The notes beneath the pieces are model-generated. The model did not search any database, was not told where the DNA came from, and was given only the letters and a program-made list of their open reading frames with translations. A DNA stretch of 34,401 bases, from contig JABABD010000036.1 of assembly GCA_014238425.1 (NCBI GenBank), forward strand, positions 1 to 34,401, in the 5' to 3' direction. Position numbers and translations under genes: made by a program. The stretch is from Flavobacteriaceae bacterium. GTDB lineage: Bacteria > Bacteroidota > Bacteroidia > Flavobacteriales > Flavobacteriaceae. Positions 1 through 9,097 of this stretch are shown here, one piece after another (within the stretch, counting starts at the first letter, position 1; every line of letters starts with the position of its first letter).

Positions 1-751
1 AATCCGCATTTTCAGGAGCTGAACCTGCGTATTGTATACTTGTATCTCCATTAACATTACCCGCCCATAGAACGGCTTCTCCTGAACCTAAAACGACGCG
101 AGCGTCCGTACCAAAAACCACAAAAGCGCTATCTGAAAAATTTACATTTGTCGGGTTTTCAGACAAACCAATTGTAGCATCAGACATTACACCTAAGTGA
201 TTCCTATGCTTTACAACAACAAAATAATCGTTCTTTGTAGCTGTCATTATAAGATCTGAAACTCCATCTCTACCAACGACATCGCCATCTCTCTGTAATA
301 AGGCAGAACAAGCACTAACAACATTAGTATTATCTGCCTTGCTCCTCAATTCAACATATACCCAGTCAACAATGGCGTTATCTCCAGTAACATTAAACAC
401 CGTAGCATTAGTAGTTAAGGCATCCGTATAAGGACTTGTCGTGGGTAGAAGGTTATCTTCTCTTAAGATATCATTCATCAAACCTGGGGATGATTGATTT
501 AACGATGGTCCTTGTAAAAACACTATGGCATTGATCTTAATTTTGATTGTCTCAGTAATAAACCCTTCCGAAAGAGATACAGTAGCAGATGTACGTTCCG
601 CAACATTTACCTCACCAATGGTATATAAAATCTGTATACCTCCTGTACTAGCGCTAGCGCCTCCGCTATCGATACTGAACTTCTCGATGCTTTGTGCATG
701 ACTCATAAAACTTATGAGAGTTATTATTAATAATATTATTTTTGTTTTCAT
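1..751 (-). CDS. Secreted T9SS-cargo-like surface protein, N-terminal part (gene runs off the left edge)
   Basis: An open frame of 250 codons begins at the ATG at 749-751 and leaves the window at base 1, so the C-terminus is missing. The first 19 residues are a clear signal peptide (MKTKIILLIITLISFMSHA, then QS). The next segment (FSIDSGG, GGIQILYTIGE, LSEGF) is the typical opening of Bacteroidota cell-surface proteins secreted by type IX secretion. The middle (SPGLMNDILR, VDWVYVELR, SALLQRDGDVV, VVVKHRNHLG) matches a conserved block of large flavobacterial proteins often labelled hemagglutinin or PKD/calx-beta surface protein. The function is unknown and adhesion is only a guess. Promoter site 1 (900-965) lies 149 bp upstream. 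A C-terminal sorting domain would be expected outside the window but cannot be seen here. Confidence 0.8.
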   Translation of the reverse strand, partial: MKTKIILLIITLISFMSHAQSIEKFSIDSGGASASTGGIQILYTIGEVNVAERTSATVSLSEGFITETIKIKINAIVFLQGPSLNQSSPGLMNDILREDNLLPTTSPYTDALTTNATVFNVTGDNAIVDWVYVELRSKADNTNVVSACSALLQRDGDVVGRDGVSDLIMTATKNDYFVVVKHRNHLGVMSDATIGLSENPTNVNFSDSAFVVFGTDARVVLGSGEAVLWAGNVNGDTSIQYAGSAPENAD

Positions 752-899
752 AATCGTAATTATTGATTGTCAAGTTTCTAAGTGCTATCATAAACGTATG
801 AAATTAATAATAGCTCTTTTTACAGAATAAACTGTTTATCTGTTAGTGTCCATTATTTTAGTATGGTTAACATGTCCTTTAAGCTGCAATTAGCATGTA

Positions 900-965
900 C
901 AAAATTAGTTCTCTTTCTATGCTTTGTATATCACTATTGTAACAAATAATATAACTATTGTAACA
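900..965 (-). promoter_or_regulatory. Regulated promoter, site 1: 21-bp-spaced direct repeat plus -7 box
   Basis: The + strand shows CTATTGTAACA at 934-944 and again at 955-965, a direct repeat with a 21-bp period (two helical turns). A gap of 26 bp separates it from CAAAATTA at 900-907, which reads TAATTTTG on the minus strand and fits the Bacteroidota -7 consensus TAnnTTTG. No TTG lies at the -33 position, as expected for an activator-dependent promoter. It points at the gene starting at 751 and abuts the stop codon of the gene ending at 966. The same layout recurs at 3250-3315 and 13087-13152. Confidence 0.7.
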
Positions 966-3191
966 TTACTTATTTTCTAAAGCCTCAATTCGTGCCTCTA
1001 ATTTTTTAATTATTTTTTGTTGCTCTTGTATGGCTTTTATTGCCAATACACCAAAGCCTGAATAATCTACCATATAACCAGGTTCTTTGGAGTTTTTGGC
1101 ATCTCCTTCAGTTTTATAGACTAAATGTGGAAATAGTTGCTCAAGGTCTTGTGCAATCATCCCCACATATTTTCTTTGATCTTTTTGATTCTTGAAATTA
1201 TAATCAACAACTTCGATCCGAACCACCTTATCTAGAACTGAGCTAATTGAAATTATGTTCTTTTTTGTATTCCTATCGGAGAGTGCTGTATATATGCCAC
1301 TCACGTCATCAATAGATGCTTTTTGAGCATTATTGAAATATAAGAATAAATCATTCGTAGTCCATGTATAAAAATGCCATCTGTCATTATCAAATACATT
1401 AGATATTGACAACCCATTGGTTGTTCCTGAAGGGTGATTCACATGTAAAGATGTTAGCGGTGTTGCTGTACCAACTCCTACCTTTCCATTTTTCAAGACT
1501 GTTATAGCATTGTTTTTTGCTCCAGAACCAGAACCATTTCCTATTTCAAACAAAGGATCCGTATCTACCCAAGTCGTTGGATTTCCGCCACCAACATTAT
1601 TACGTCCCATAGCAAATGAATAATACGCATCGGCAACAGAAGAATATGCTCCAATGGCAAAGGATTCTGACCCTTTTGCTTGCCCTCCAAAAGATACAGC
1701 ACGAATACCATCAGCTAAGCCCGTCCACGCAAAAGATGCCACTTTATTAGCAGTTCCCCCAGCACCAGCAAAGGTGTCATCTTCAAGGGCTTGAGAAATA
1801 ACACCAATTGCGAACGAATTTTCACCAGTAGCGGAATTTTCCCTTCCAAATGCAGCAGATCGATCTCCACTTGCCCAATTATCAAGGCCAGCTGTAAAAG
1901 ATCCTATACCTGTTGGACCAGATATAAAATCACCAGGATTACTAAAGTCTATAGCACTACGGCCTATAGGTGAGTATAAAGACGGATCACGACCAACTAA
2001 TCGCCAACCCGATTCCCCAGCTTCGGTAACAAGCTCTAAACCCGTAGTTCCAGCCCCACTATCTACATATTCTTTTGTCACAAGGGCCTTAGCGCCTGTT
2101 GTATTAATTAGTGTATTTGTTAATGATGGAGCTAATAAACTACCATCCTTTAAGACTTCTAAAGCATTAGCCCTCGAACCAGCAGTTGCACCATTACCTA
2201 CCATAAAAATAGCATTCATATTGTCTTCATTATAGCTTCCAACAGACATAGCATTATCAGCTGAAACTAAGCCGCCATTACCAAACGACGTCGCATTATC
2301 ACCTGTGACTAATGAAAAATTTCCAGTGGTAAAACTATTAGACCCTGCAGCTTCTGATCCTACACCTATAGCAAAAGAATTTGGGCCACTTGCAATTGTT
2401 TCATGACCAAATGCAACTGCATTTTTATCGCTAGCGCTAGCGTCATTGCCATATGCAAAAGAATATGTTCCCGACGAAGTTGAATCAAATCCACCCACAA
2501 AAGACCCTAAGTTCGTTGCGGTACTCTCAAAACCAAATGCTACCGAACCTTGACCAAGCGCATAGGTATCCTCTCCAGCAGCAAACGAACTTGCACCCGT
2601 CGCGCCAATATCTGGCATCACGACTTGGGTACTAAAATCTACAGCGTTGTTACCAATATTTCCATAGCTTGTTGGATCTCTGGCTATAAGACGCCAGCCT
2701 TTTCCAGAACCTTCATCCAGTGCTTCGAGCCCTGTGACGTTAAGTGCATATGGTACACTCTTGAATTCAGAAGTATTTAAATCTATTAAACCACTTCCAT
2801 CGTTAATATCTGCTTGCACATTTAAGAAATGCCTATCACCTCGCCAATCAATATCATTAAAAACACCACTGATAATGCTCCCTTCCCCAATAGTGACAAT
2901 GACAACACCATTACTATCTGTCATCGTTATGTGTTCTTCTGAATAGACCGAGCTACCAATAGCTGAAGTCTCTAAAATTTTAAAAACTAGAGTTACAGAA
3001 CCAGAAACAATAAGGTTACCACCGGCATCCTTAATGATGCCTTTGTAATTAATGCCATTTTGTGCCCAACACATAATAGTTAGCATACATGCCATAATTA
3101 ATGCTATTTGTTTTTTATTCTTTACATCTCTGTTTTTAAGATGTTTACCGAATTGCTGTGATAGGTTGTAATTTTTTGAAAAAAAATTCAT
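966..3191 (-). CDS. Tail-fibre/YadA-like secreted surface protein with C-terminal S74 (endosialidase-type) chaperone domain
   Basis: This 741-residue protein starts with an unusually long n-region (about 30 residues) before a signal peptide core ending in MCWAQ. The family head follows (NGINYKGIIKD, then HFLNVQ, LNTSEFKSVPYAL; about residues 46-152). Two blocks of YadA-head-like repeats of the form SxAxGxxSxAxG (about 185-330 and 410-540) predict a trimeric beta-roll stalk. The C-terminus is an intramolecular chaperone/autoprotease domain of the S74 type: SDRNTKKNI places the likely cleavage Ser at 638 and the partner Lys at 643, followed by MIAQDLEQLFP and a terminal coiled coil (IKAIQEQQKIIKKLEARIEAL). 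In phage tail spikes this domain trimerises the fibre and then cuts itself off. Promoter site 2 lies about 60 bp upstream. Its paralogs end at 3422 and 11171. The ligand is unknown. Confidence 0.88.
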   Translation of the reverse strand: MNFFSKNYNLSQQFGKHLKNRDVKNKKQIALIMACMLTIMCWAQNGINYKGIIKDAGGNLIVSGSVTLVFKILETSAIGSSVYSEEHITMTDSNGVVIVTIGEGSIISGVFNDIDWRGDRHFLNVQADINDGSGLIDLNTSEFKSVPYALNVTGLEALDEGSGKGWRLIARDPTSYGNIGNNAVDFSTQVVMPDIGATGASSFAAGEDTYALGQGSVAFGFESTATNLGSFVGGFDSTSSGTYSFAYGNDASASDKNAVAFGHETIASGPNSFAIGVGSEAAGSNSFTTGNFSLVTGDNATSFGNGGLVSADNAMSVGSYNEDNMNAIFMVGNGATAGSRANALEVLKDGSLLAPSLTNTLINTTGAKALVTKEYVDSGAGTTGLELVTEAGESGWRLVGRDPSLYSPIGRSAIDFSNPGDFISGPTGIGSFTAGLDNWASGDRSAAFGRENSATGENSFAIGVISQALEDDTFAGAGGTANKVASFAWTGLADGIRAVSFGGQAKGSESFAIGAYSSVADAYYSFAMGRNNVGGGNPTTWVDTDPLFEIGNGSGSGAKNNAITVLKNGKVGVGTATPLTSLHVNHPSGTTNGLSISNVFDNDRWHFYTWTTNDLFLYFNNAQKASIDDVSGIYTALSDRNTKKNIISISSVLDKVVRIEVVDYNFKNQKDQRKYVGMIAQDLEQLFPHLVYKTEGDAKNSKEPGYMVDYSGFGVLAIKAIQEQQKIIKKLEARIEALENK

Positions 3192-3249
3192 GATTATAAC
3201 ATTTTTAATTATTAATTAAATGTTTAATCAGTTTGTTAGTTGGTAATCA

Positions 3250-3315
3250 CGAAATTATCACCGTGGTATTTATTGGCATATCACTATTGTAACAAATGAT
3301 ATAATTATTGTAACA
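3250..3315 (-). promoter_or_regulatory. Regulated promoter, site 2: 21-bp-spaced direct repeat plus -7 box
   Basis: Half-sites CTATTGTAACA (3284-3294) and TTATTGTAACA (3305-3315) repeat with a 21-bp period. The nearer one is exactly 26 bp from CGAAATTA (3250-3257), which is TAATTTCG on the minus strand, one mismatch from TAnnTTTG. No -33 box is present. It lies upstream of the surface protein that starts at 3191, and sequence identity with site 1 extends beyond the half-sites. Confidence 0.7.
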
Positions 3316-3421
3316 TTTCGCTTAATATCACTGCTTAAAAACAATGACATTACGAAAATCAACATTATTCAATTACCAATCAAGAGGCAAACACCTGATT
3401 TTTAATAGAAAAACCCCTTTT

Positions 3422-5572
3422 TTAATCATTTTTTGATTCCAATATTTCCATACGCTCTTGTAGCTCTTTAAATTCTTTGGATTGTTTCATAACTATGTCC
3501 TCTTGTCTGTTTATGATTCCTTGTTGTTCTTGCAAAGCTTTTATTAAGATTGGAATAAGTTCGGTATAACTAACGCTTAGCGTTTTATCAGCGTCATCAC
3601 CTTGGTGTACCAAACTCTTAATTACGTCTTGTACATCTTGGGCTATTAGGCCAATATGTCTACGATTCTGATTAGGTTTGTCTTTCCAATAATAGGTTTT
3701 TGGTCGCAATTGCATGACATGTTCAAGGCCAAACTCACTTTCCGCAATATCCGTTTTTAAACGTCTATCACTACTGTGGGCAAGAACTCCATTAACAAAT
3801 ACATTGCCAGTGCCATGAATAGAAAGGATATCCCCAACACCAGAATTATAAAAATTAAGCCTGTCTGCTGACACTGTACTTCCCATTAACCCTGCAATAG
3901 CCCAATAACTACTTGGTCTTGTGGTATTAGTAAAATTAATTCGAGCATAATCTGCTCCCGTTTCATATAGGCTTATATGTCCTGAGTTAATGCTACTATT
4001 GTAATTTATTTGTAAAGCACCTATTGGTGTACTAGTACCAATGCCAACATTGCCATTTTTTAAGACTGTAAAGGCATTCCTTCTAAGCGCAACGAGACCC
4101 GCCTTAGTTCCATTTCCTACCTCAAATAATGGGTCTGTCTCCTCCCAAATTTCAGAGCTTCCTCCCCCAACATTATAGCGACCAATGGCCAGCGATGCAA
4201 AAGATTCTGCTTTAGTACCTTGCCCCATGGTTGTAGAGAGATTCCCAGAAGCGGTTGTTTCATACCCCATGGCTGTAGAGTGATTCCCAGAAGCTCCCTT
4301 TCTTCCATTAAAAATGCTAACAAAATTGGTGCTTAAATCAACAGCATTCTCACCAATATTAAGGTAATCAGTTGGGTCTCGACCTTCTAACCTCCAACCA
4401 ATTCCATCTCCTTCATTAATGGCTTCTAAACCACTAGCAGCATTAGCATCTACATATTCTTTTGTTGTTAACGCTTTTGCATCAGTAATCTCGGATAAAT
4501 CGAAACTTGGTGCCGTTATGGTGCCGTTTCTTAAGACTGTCAAGGCATCTTGTCTGGCTGTTTCCGTACCATTCCCAACAGACAATAATGCATTAAAATT
4601 ACTAACATTATACTCGCCGACCGCTATTGATGAATTTCCTGCCGCTATTGTATTAAAACCAAAAGCAGAAGAAGTTAAGCCAGAGGCTATAGTATTATTA
4701 CCAGAAGCGAATGAATTGTCTCCAACAAACATATTGTCCCATTGATCGTTATCAACAACTCCTGCTCTAAATGCAGCTTTTTCATTACTCCAAAAAAGCT
4801 TGGTTCCAAAACCATCAAAAGCGTAACCAATAAGTGCTGATTTACCATCTCCCAAATGAAAATCCGTCAATGGCAAAGCCCCGACACCAATACCCACCTT
4901 ACCATCACCAGTAATACTTAATAAATCTGAAGTGCCATTCCAGATATTAAGTCTGTTATCTTCCAGGTTCTCTTCCACTTTGCCAGCAATAGTCCAGTAA
5001 CTATTGTTAATAGCTGTGTTGCCATTCTTAAAAGTTAATCGCGCATAATCACCAGCATCTTCAGTAATGGTAAGATGTGGATTTAATGTAGAGCTGCTAT
5101 GCTTAATTTCTAGCTTTGCATCAGGGGTGTTAGTCCCTATGCCTATTTTTTCATTTTCATTGTAAATGGCGCTGCCTTGTTTACTCCAGTAGTTATCTGC
5201 AGAACTCAAAGCATAAGGAACGGCCTTAAATTCTGTGGTGCCCATATCCACCAAACCAGAACCTGTATTTACTTGTACGTTTAAAAAATGTGTATCATTA
5301 CCCCAAGCAATGTCGGCAAATACGTTAGATGTCGTTCCCTCGCCTATATTTACCGCAACAAATCCATTGACATCAGTATTAATTGTATGACTTTCTAGAT
5401 ATACATTATTCGTCAATGCAGCCCCTTCGTAAATTGTAAATTGAATACTTATCGCAGAAGATGCTAGTACATTACCGCTATCATCTTTTATAACAGCTTT
5501 GTAATTGATGCCGTTTTGGGCGAGGCTGCCAATACTTATTAGTACGGATAAAAATGTGAGTATTGTTTTCAT
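3422..5572 (-). CDS. Tail-fibre/YadA-like secreted surface protein with C-terminal S74 chaperone domain
   Basis: The product has 716 residues. Its signal peptide (MKTILTFLSVLISIGSLA) is followed by the family head NGINYKAVIKD to TTEFKAVPYAL (about 19-125). The middle alternates jelly-roll-like pieces introduced by IGIGTNTPDAKLEI and VGIGTSTPIGALQI with YadA-like repeats (FASGNNTIASGLTSSAFG, STAMGYETTASG). The C-terminal S74 domain has SDRRLKTDI, with Ser601 as predicted autocleavage residue and Lys606 as partner, then HIGLIAQDVQDVI and a final coiled coil. It is transcribed away from the LytS-like gene at 5864. Unlike its two full-length neighbours in the family, it has no 21-bp repeat site upstream; only a weak -7 match (TAATTTTA on the minus strand, 5603-5610) is visible. 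Confidence 0.88.
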   Translation of the reverse strand: MKTILTFLSVLISIGSLAQNGINYKAVIKDDSGNVLASSAISIQFTIYEGAALTNNVYLESHTINTDVNGFVAVNIGEGTTSNVFADIAWGNDTHFLNVQVNTGSGLVDMGTTEFKAVPYALSSADNYWSKQGSAIYNENEKIGIGTNTPDAKLEIKHSSSTLNPHLTITEDAGDYARLTFKNGNTAINNSYWTIAGKVEENLEDNRLNIWNGTSDLLSITGDGKVGIGVGALPLTDFHLGDGKSALIGYAFDGFGTKLFWSNEKAAFRAGVVDNDQWDNMFVGDNSFASGNNTIASGLTSSAFGFNTIAAGNSSIAVGEYNVSNFNALLSVGNGTETARQDALTVLRNGTITAPSFDLSEITDAKALTTKEYVDANAASGLEAINEGDGIGWRLEGRDPTDYLNIGENAVDLSTNFVSIFNGRKGASGNHSTAMGYETTASGNLSTTMGQGTKAESFASLAIGRYNVGGGSSEIWEETDPLFEVGNGTKAGLVALRRNAFTVLKNGNVGIGTSTPIGALQINYNSSINSGHISLYETGADYARINFTNTTRPSSYWAIAGLMGSTVSADRLNFYNSGVGDILSIHGTGNVFVNGVLAHSSDRRLKTDIAESEFGLEHVMQLRPKTYYWKDKPNQNRRHIGLIAQDVQDVIKSLVHQGDDADKTLSVSYTELIPILIKALQEQQGIINRQEDIVMKQSKEFKELQERMEILESKND

Positions 5573-5833
5573 AGTATCTTAATTTAATGTGCTGTGCTTG
5601 CCTAAAATTAAACGATGATATAGACATACTGGCTCGTGTTTTAGTAAGCCCTTTAATATTTGATTTATTTAGTTGCTATGACTTAGTATTTGGTAAATCG
5701 CTGTTAATCAATACTTCACATTCAATAATTAAAAAAGCACTGTTATATAACCAAATACTCAATGAAAGTGCTTAAGTATATAGACAGATAGGGGTTTTAA
5801 TAAATAGCTTCCTAACTTTTCAGCAATTAAAAC

Positions 5834-5841
5834 TACTTTTG
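5834..5841 (+). promoter_or_regulatory. -7 promoter element for the LytS/LytTR operon
   Basis: TACTTTTG matches the Bacteroidota -7 consensus TAnnTTTG and would start transcription about 15 bp before the TTG codon at 5864, which supports that start. No convincing -33 box is present. The rest of the 291-bp gap between the divergent genes at 5572 and 5864 shows no gene. Confidence 0.45.
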
Positions 5842-5863
5842 AGTAAGACAAAAACTAAAACCC

Positions 5864-8020
5864 TTGTTCAAAGCATTCACGCGTCATATCATTTTAAGTA
5901 TCCTCTGTTTGTCTATGTGTTGGAGTCAAGAACCAGTCATAAAAAAATTTGCAAACATCGAATTTGAAGAAATTGTCATCACAGATGACGATGGGCTTCA
6001 CTCCTGGGAAAACATGGAAATTTTTCATGAAGACGAAGAAGGAATTATTTGGACGGCCATTAATCAAGGTTTGTTCAGGTATAATGGGCATACCGTTATT
6101 AATGTCAGTAATTATTTATTTCGAGTTCATGGTATTGACCTAAGCAGACAACCAGGCATTAGAATTCTAACCGACAAAAACATTATTTGGTACGGTACTC
6201 GAAAAGGATTGTACAAAATAGATAAAAAAGAACTCAAAGCCACCAAAGTATTCTTGGACGAACCTCTTTACACACGAGATTATCGAAACTACATAAACAA
6301 ACTCCAAAGAGTTGGAGACACCTTATATGTTGGTACTGCGAATGGGCTCTATTTACTAAACAAGAACACAAATAAAATACTTAAGACGTATTTTACAAAT
6401 GGTAAAGACCTTAATAGGCGACATAGCAGCAATGTTGTACAATCTTTATATCCTGATATTGAGAATGGCTTTATATGGGTCGCCTTGGATTCTGGTATGT
6501 ACAGAGTGAACAAACAGGATGATAGTATTGACCGATATACCATGAGAGGTATTGGCCCTAATGCTCACCATTTATACGATGGTGAGCTTTACGACGATGT
6601 TCTGCTCATGCCGAGTTGGGGATCTGGCATGGTGACCTTCAATATAAAAACCAAGGAATTTTATCGTATTGATTCATTATCTAATACTGGTGGTCGTTTT
6701 GATTATACTGTGATTCTAGGAGCTATCAAATTAAATGACAGCCTTTCTTTAGTCAATGTGAATGGTAAAGGTAATGGTCTTTTTAATAGACATACAAATA
6801 CATTTCAATGGATAAAAACGCCCGAACCCATGAAGAATGGCAGTGTGCTGGACTTGGACAGAAGTGGTTATGTCTGGGGATCTTTCAAAGGTCGTATTTT
6901 TCGTTCAACTAAACCTGTAGTATATCATCCTCAAGTTTTCGAACATATTATTGACGTGACGGCCTTCAAGGCAAACGAGGTACTAAAAAGTCGACCAGCT
7001 ATTGATGGGTATTCCTTATTGACATTAGATGAGAAAGAGAGTAATATAGATATTGAATTTACCATCTCAAAACCTTACATACTAGACACAATTCGATACG
7101 AATATCGCCTTGACTCAAAAAACTGGAAACCAATAAAAACGGCCAATAACTTAAAAATATTTGGCTTAAATCCTGGAACGCATGAGTTGAAAATTAGAGC
7201 TTTAAATAAAGATGAAACTATTCTGACGGGCAGGGATTTGGCCTTCAATGTTTACCAACCATTTTATAAGTCTCCATATTTCATAGGTTTAGGTCTAATC
7301 ATTCTTCTTACTTCGATTTATCTTTTTGGCAGATATCGAAATACCCAAAAAATGAAGACTCAAAAAATGCAATACAATTATGAAATGCAACTATCAAAAC
7401 TGGAGTCGGAAGCACTACGCTCACAAATCAATCCTCACTTTATATTTAACACCTTGAATGGTATTAAATATTATGCCATCAAAAAAACCAAGGAGGAAAC
7501 CACAGATTTCATTACTAAATTTTCTATTTTGATTCGACAGGTTCTTGAGAATTCAAAACAAAGTCTAATTTCTCTTGAAGAAGAATTAAAGACCATACAA
7601 TCATATATAGAAATTGAAAAGTACCGATTCAGTGGTTCTTTTGATTTTTCTATAGAGATTGATCCAAGTGTTGATCTGAATTTCTTGATTCCTCCTATGA
7701 TCGTTCAGCCTTTTATAGAAAATGCCATTTGGCATGGGTTAATGCACAAGGATGTTTCTAGAAATCTCTATATAAGGTGCAAACAAAAAGAGCATGTCAT
7801 AGCTTTTGAGATTGAGGACAATGGTATTGGCAGAAAAGCGGCCAATGAAATTTCTAAAAGTAAACTTCATAAATCCAGTTTAGGAATCAAGATTACCAAA
7901 GATCGCTTAAAACAATTAAAAATGCTATATAGTCTAGAGTGTGATCTAGAGATTATAGATCTATATTCAAGAGATAATAAAGCCTCTGGAACTAAGGTCA
8001 TTATTCAATTTAAAAAGTAA
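5864..8020 (+). CDS. LytS-type sensor histidine kinase with periplasmic beta-propeller and Y_Y_Y domain
   Basis: The 718-residue sensor begins at a TTG codon: an in-frame stop at 5840 leaves no upstream ATG, and the first in-frame ATG (residue 18) would cut the signal peptide (FTRHIILSILCLSMCWSQ). A periplasmic region of WTAINQGLFRYNG and WYGTRKGLYKID-type propeller blades (about 30-355) precedes a Y_Y_Y domain (about 385-465), one membrane helix (about 471-491) and a coiled coil. The cytoplasmic part is His_kinase family (LRSQINPHFIFNTLNG; phospho-accepting His525) plus an HATPase with PFIENAIWHGL and EDNGIGRKAA. This kinase class typically pairs with LytTR response regulators, and such a gene follows after 4 bp. 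Lying between two surface-protein genes, it plausibly senses an envelope or extracellular ligand. The signal is not known. Confidence 0.92.
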   Translation: MFKAFTRHIILSILCLSMCWSQEPVIKKFANIEFEEIVITDDDGLHSWENMEIFHEDEEGIIWTAINQGLFRYNGHTVINVSNYLFRVHGIDLSRQPGIRILTDKNIIWYGTRKGLYKIDKKELKATKVFLDEPLYTRDYRNYINKLQRVGDTLYVGTANGLYLLNKNTNKILKTYFTNGKDLNRRHSSNVVQSLYPDIENGFIWVALDSGMYRVNKQDDSIDRYTMRGIGPNAHHLYDGELYDDVLLMPSWGSGMVTFNIKTKEFYRIDSLSNTGGRFDYTVILGAIKLNDSLSLVNVNGKGNGLFNRHTNTFQWIKTPEPMKNGSVLDLDRSGYVWGSFKGRIFRSTKPVVYHPQVFEHIIDVTAFKANEVLKSRPAIDGYSLLTLDEKESNIDIEFTISKPYILDTIRYEYRLDSKNWKPIKTANNLKIFGLNPGTHELKIRALNKDETILTGRDLAFNVYQPFYKSPYFIGLGLIILLTSIYLFGRYRNTQKMKTQKMQYNYEMQLSKLESEALRSQINPHFIFNTLNGIKYYAIKKTKEETTDFITKFSILIRQVLENSKQSLISLEEELKTIQSYIEIEKYRFSGSFDFSIEIDPSVDLNFLIPPMIVQPFIENAIWHGLMHKDVSRNLYIRCKQKEHVIAFEIEDNGIGRKAANEISKSKLHKSSLGIKITKDRLKQLKMLYSLECDLEIIDLYSRDNKASGTKVIIQFKK

Positions 8021-8024
8021 ACTC

Positions 8025-8783
8025 ATGTCCAAGAAAAGAATTATTCTTATAGATGATGAAGCCAACAGTTTGGACATTTTAGAATATGAACTTCAGGTAG
8101 TAAACCCAGATTTTGAGATTGTTGCCAAATGTTCAGATGCGCGCAAAGCTGGAGCATTAATCGATAAAGAACAGCCGGATTTTGTTTTTCTAGATATAGA
8201 GATGCCATGGTTAAGCGGCTTTGAAGTATTGGATCAATTGACTTTTCTAGATTTTCACCTCATATTCGTTACAGCCTATGAACAGCATGCTATTAAAGCT
8301 TTTAAATATTTGGCCGTAGATTATTTATTGAAACCTGTTAGTCGATTGGAGTTGTTCAAGACATTTGAACGCATTAAAGAAAAAAATGCAAAGCACCAGA
8401 GTGTCGAGTTAAAGAAGATAATCAGTTTAGTTAAAGGTGGTGGTTTGACTTCTGAAAAAATTCCATTTTCAACTCAAAAAGGAATTGAATTTTACCATCC
8501 AAGCGACATTGTTCACTGTAAAGCAGATTCAAACTATACAGAAATTCATACTATCTCTGGAAAAAAGATGATTGTTTCTAAAACGCTTAAAAACATTGAG
8601 AATCTATTATATCACAATCAATTTTTCAGGGTTCATCAATCGCATTTAGTAAACCTAGATTACTTGGTTAGTTATATAAAAGAAGATGGTGGTTATTTAA
8701 AAATGACCAACGGTAACATCATTCCGCTTTCGCGCTCAAGAAAGGCTCTTTTTTTAGAGCGCATCCATAAAGACCCTGAATAA
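8025..8783 (+). CDS. LytTR-family response regulator
   Basis: The 252-residue protein has a receiver domain at 1-120 with the acidic pair Asp10/Asp11, phospho-acceptor Asp57 (VFLDIEMP) and conserved Lys103 (LLKPVS). A LytTR DNA-binding domain spans about 145-250 (ADSNYTEIHT, KTLKNIENLL, FFRVHQSHLVNLDY, IPLSRSRK). It is co-transcribed with the kinase gene ending 4 bp upstream and is almost certainly its partner. LytTR dimers usually bind two short direct repeats about 21 bp apart, which is the geometry seen at 934-965, 3284-3315 and 13121-13152, so this protein is one of two candidate regulators of the surface genes. The half-site sequence shares only a GTT core with the published LytTR consensus, so the link is an inference. 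Confidence 0.93.
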   Translation: MSKKRIILIDDEANSLDILEYELQVVNPDFEIVAKCSDARKAGALIDKEQPDFVFLDIEMPWLSGFEVLDQLTFLDFHLIFVTAYEQHAIKAFKYLAVDYLLKPVSRLELFKTFERIKEKNAKHQSVELKKIISLVKGGGLTSEKIPFSTQKGIEFYHPSDIVHCKADSNYTEIHTISGKKMIVSKTLKNIENLLYHNQFFRVHQSHLVNLDYLVSYIKEDGGYLKMTNGNIIPLSRSRKALFLERIHKDPE

Positions 8784-8797
8784 TTCAGTCAAAAAAC

Positions 8798-9019
8798 TCA
8801 GTTCACTTTTAAAATATAAAAAGTAGGCAACCGAACAATCCATAAATCTGGAATTGAAAGCGATGTTGTAAATGCAGGTACGGCTTGCATATTTTTAGTC
8901 TGATTGACAACTAAATTATTAGAAACGTCCTTTATAACAGCTTTATAATTAATACCGTTTTGCGCAAAGTTGGTCAGTACAATAAATAAGATTGTTAGAG
9001 CTGTTAGTATCGTTTTCAT
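8798..9019 (-). pseudogene. Truncated copy of the tail-fibre-like surface protein family
   Basis: The ATG at 9017-9019 starts a signal peptide (MKTILTALTILFIVLTNFA) followed by QNGINYKAVIKD, the signature of the paralogs at 966, 3422 and 11171. After VVNQT the similarity stops and 30-odd unrelated residues run to a TGA. All of the stalk and S74 chaperone domains are absent: about 73 residues against 570-740 in the paralogs. I read it as a deletion remnant, though a short secreted head domain could still be made. It sits tail to tail with the LytTR gene, only 14 bp away. A further in-frame ATG at 9052 would add 11 residues before the signal peptide and is less likely. Confidence 0.7.
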
Positions 9020-9097
9020 GATTTCTAGTGTAAATTTCATATAATTAAGCATCTACAAACTCAAATGCAAAGTAAACTAAACGCATAGTACGATAAA

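Noticed and set aside
650..665. GCTAGCGCTAGC-like palindromes, here and near 2430-2445
   Set aside because: Both encode Ala-Ser-Ala-Ser runs in coding sequence. Two occurrences with no positional relation do not support a regulatory site.
1600..2640. Regularly spaced short repeats that could suggest a CRISPR array or minisatellite
   Set aside because: The repeats are at protein level (YadA-like SxAxG units), are degenerate in DNA and stay in frame.
4419..4745. Long + strand frame (108 codons) opposite the surface-protein gene at 3422-5572, and similar frames at 1791, 2453, 2550 and 2734
   Set aside because: They mirror the low-complexity Ala/Ser/Gly repeats of the real genes on the other strand. 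They have no start context, no promoter and no recognisable protein features.
5587..5775. 62-codon + strand frame between the divergent surface and kinase genes
   Set aside because: It has no promoter, no conserved motif and atypical composition, and it occupies the promoter region of two divergent genes.
6563..6587. Nine-bp inverted repeat GCTCACCAT/ATGGTGAGC
   Set aside because: It lies well inside the kinase coding region, with no T run and no nearby gene start.
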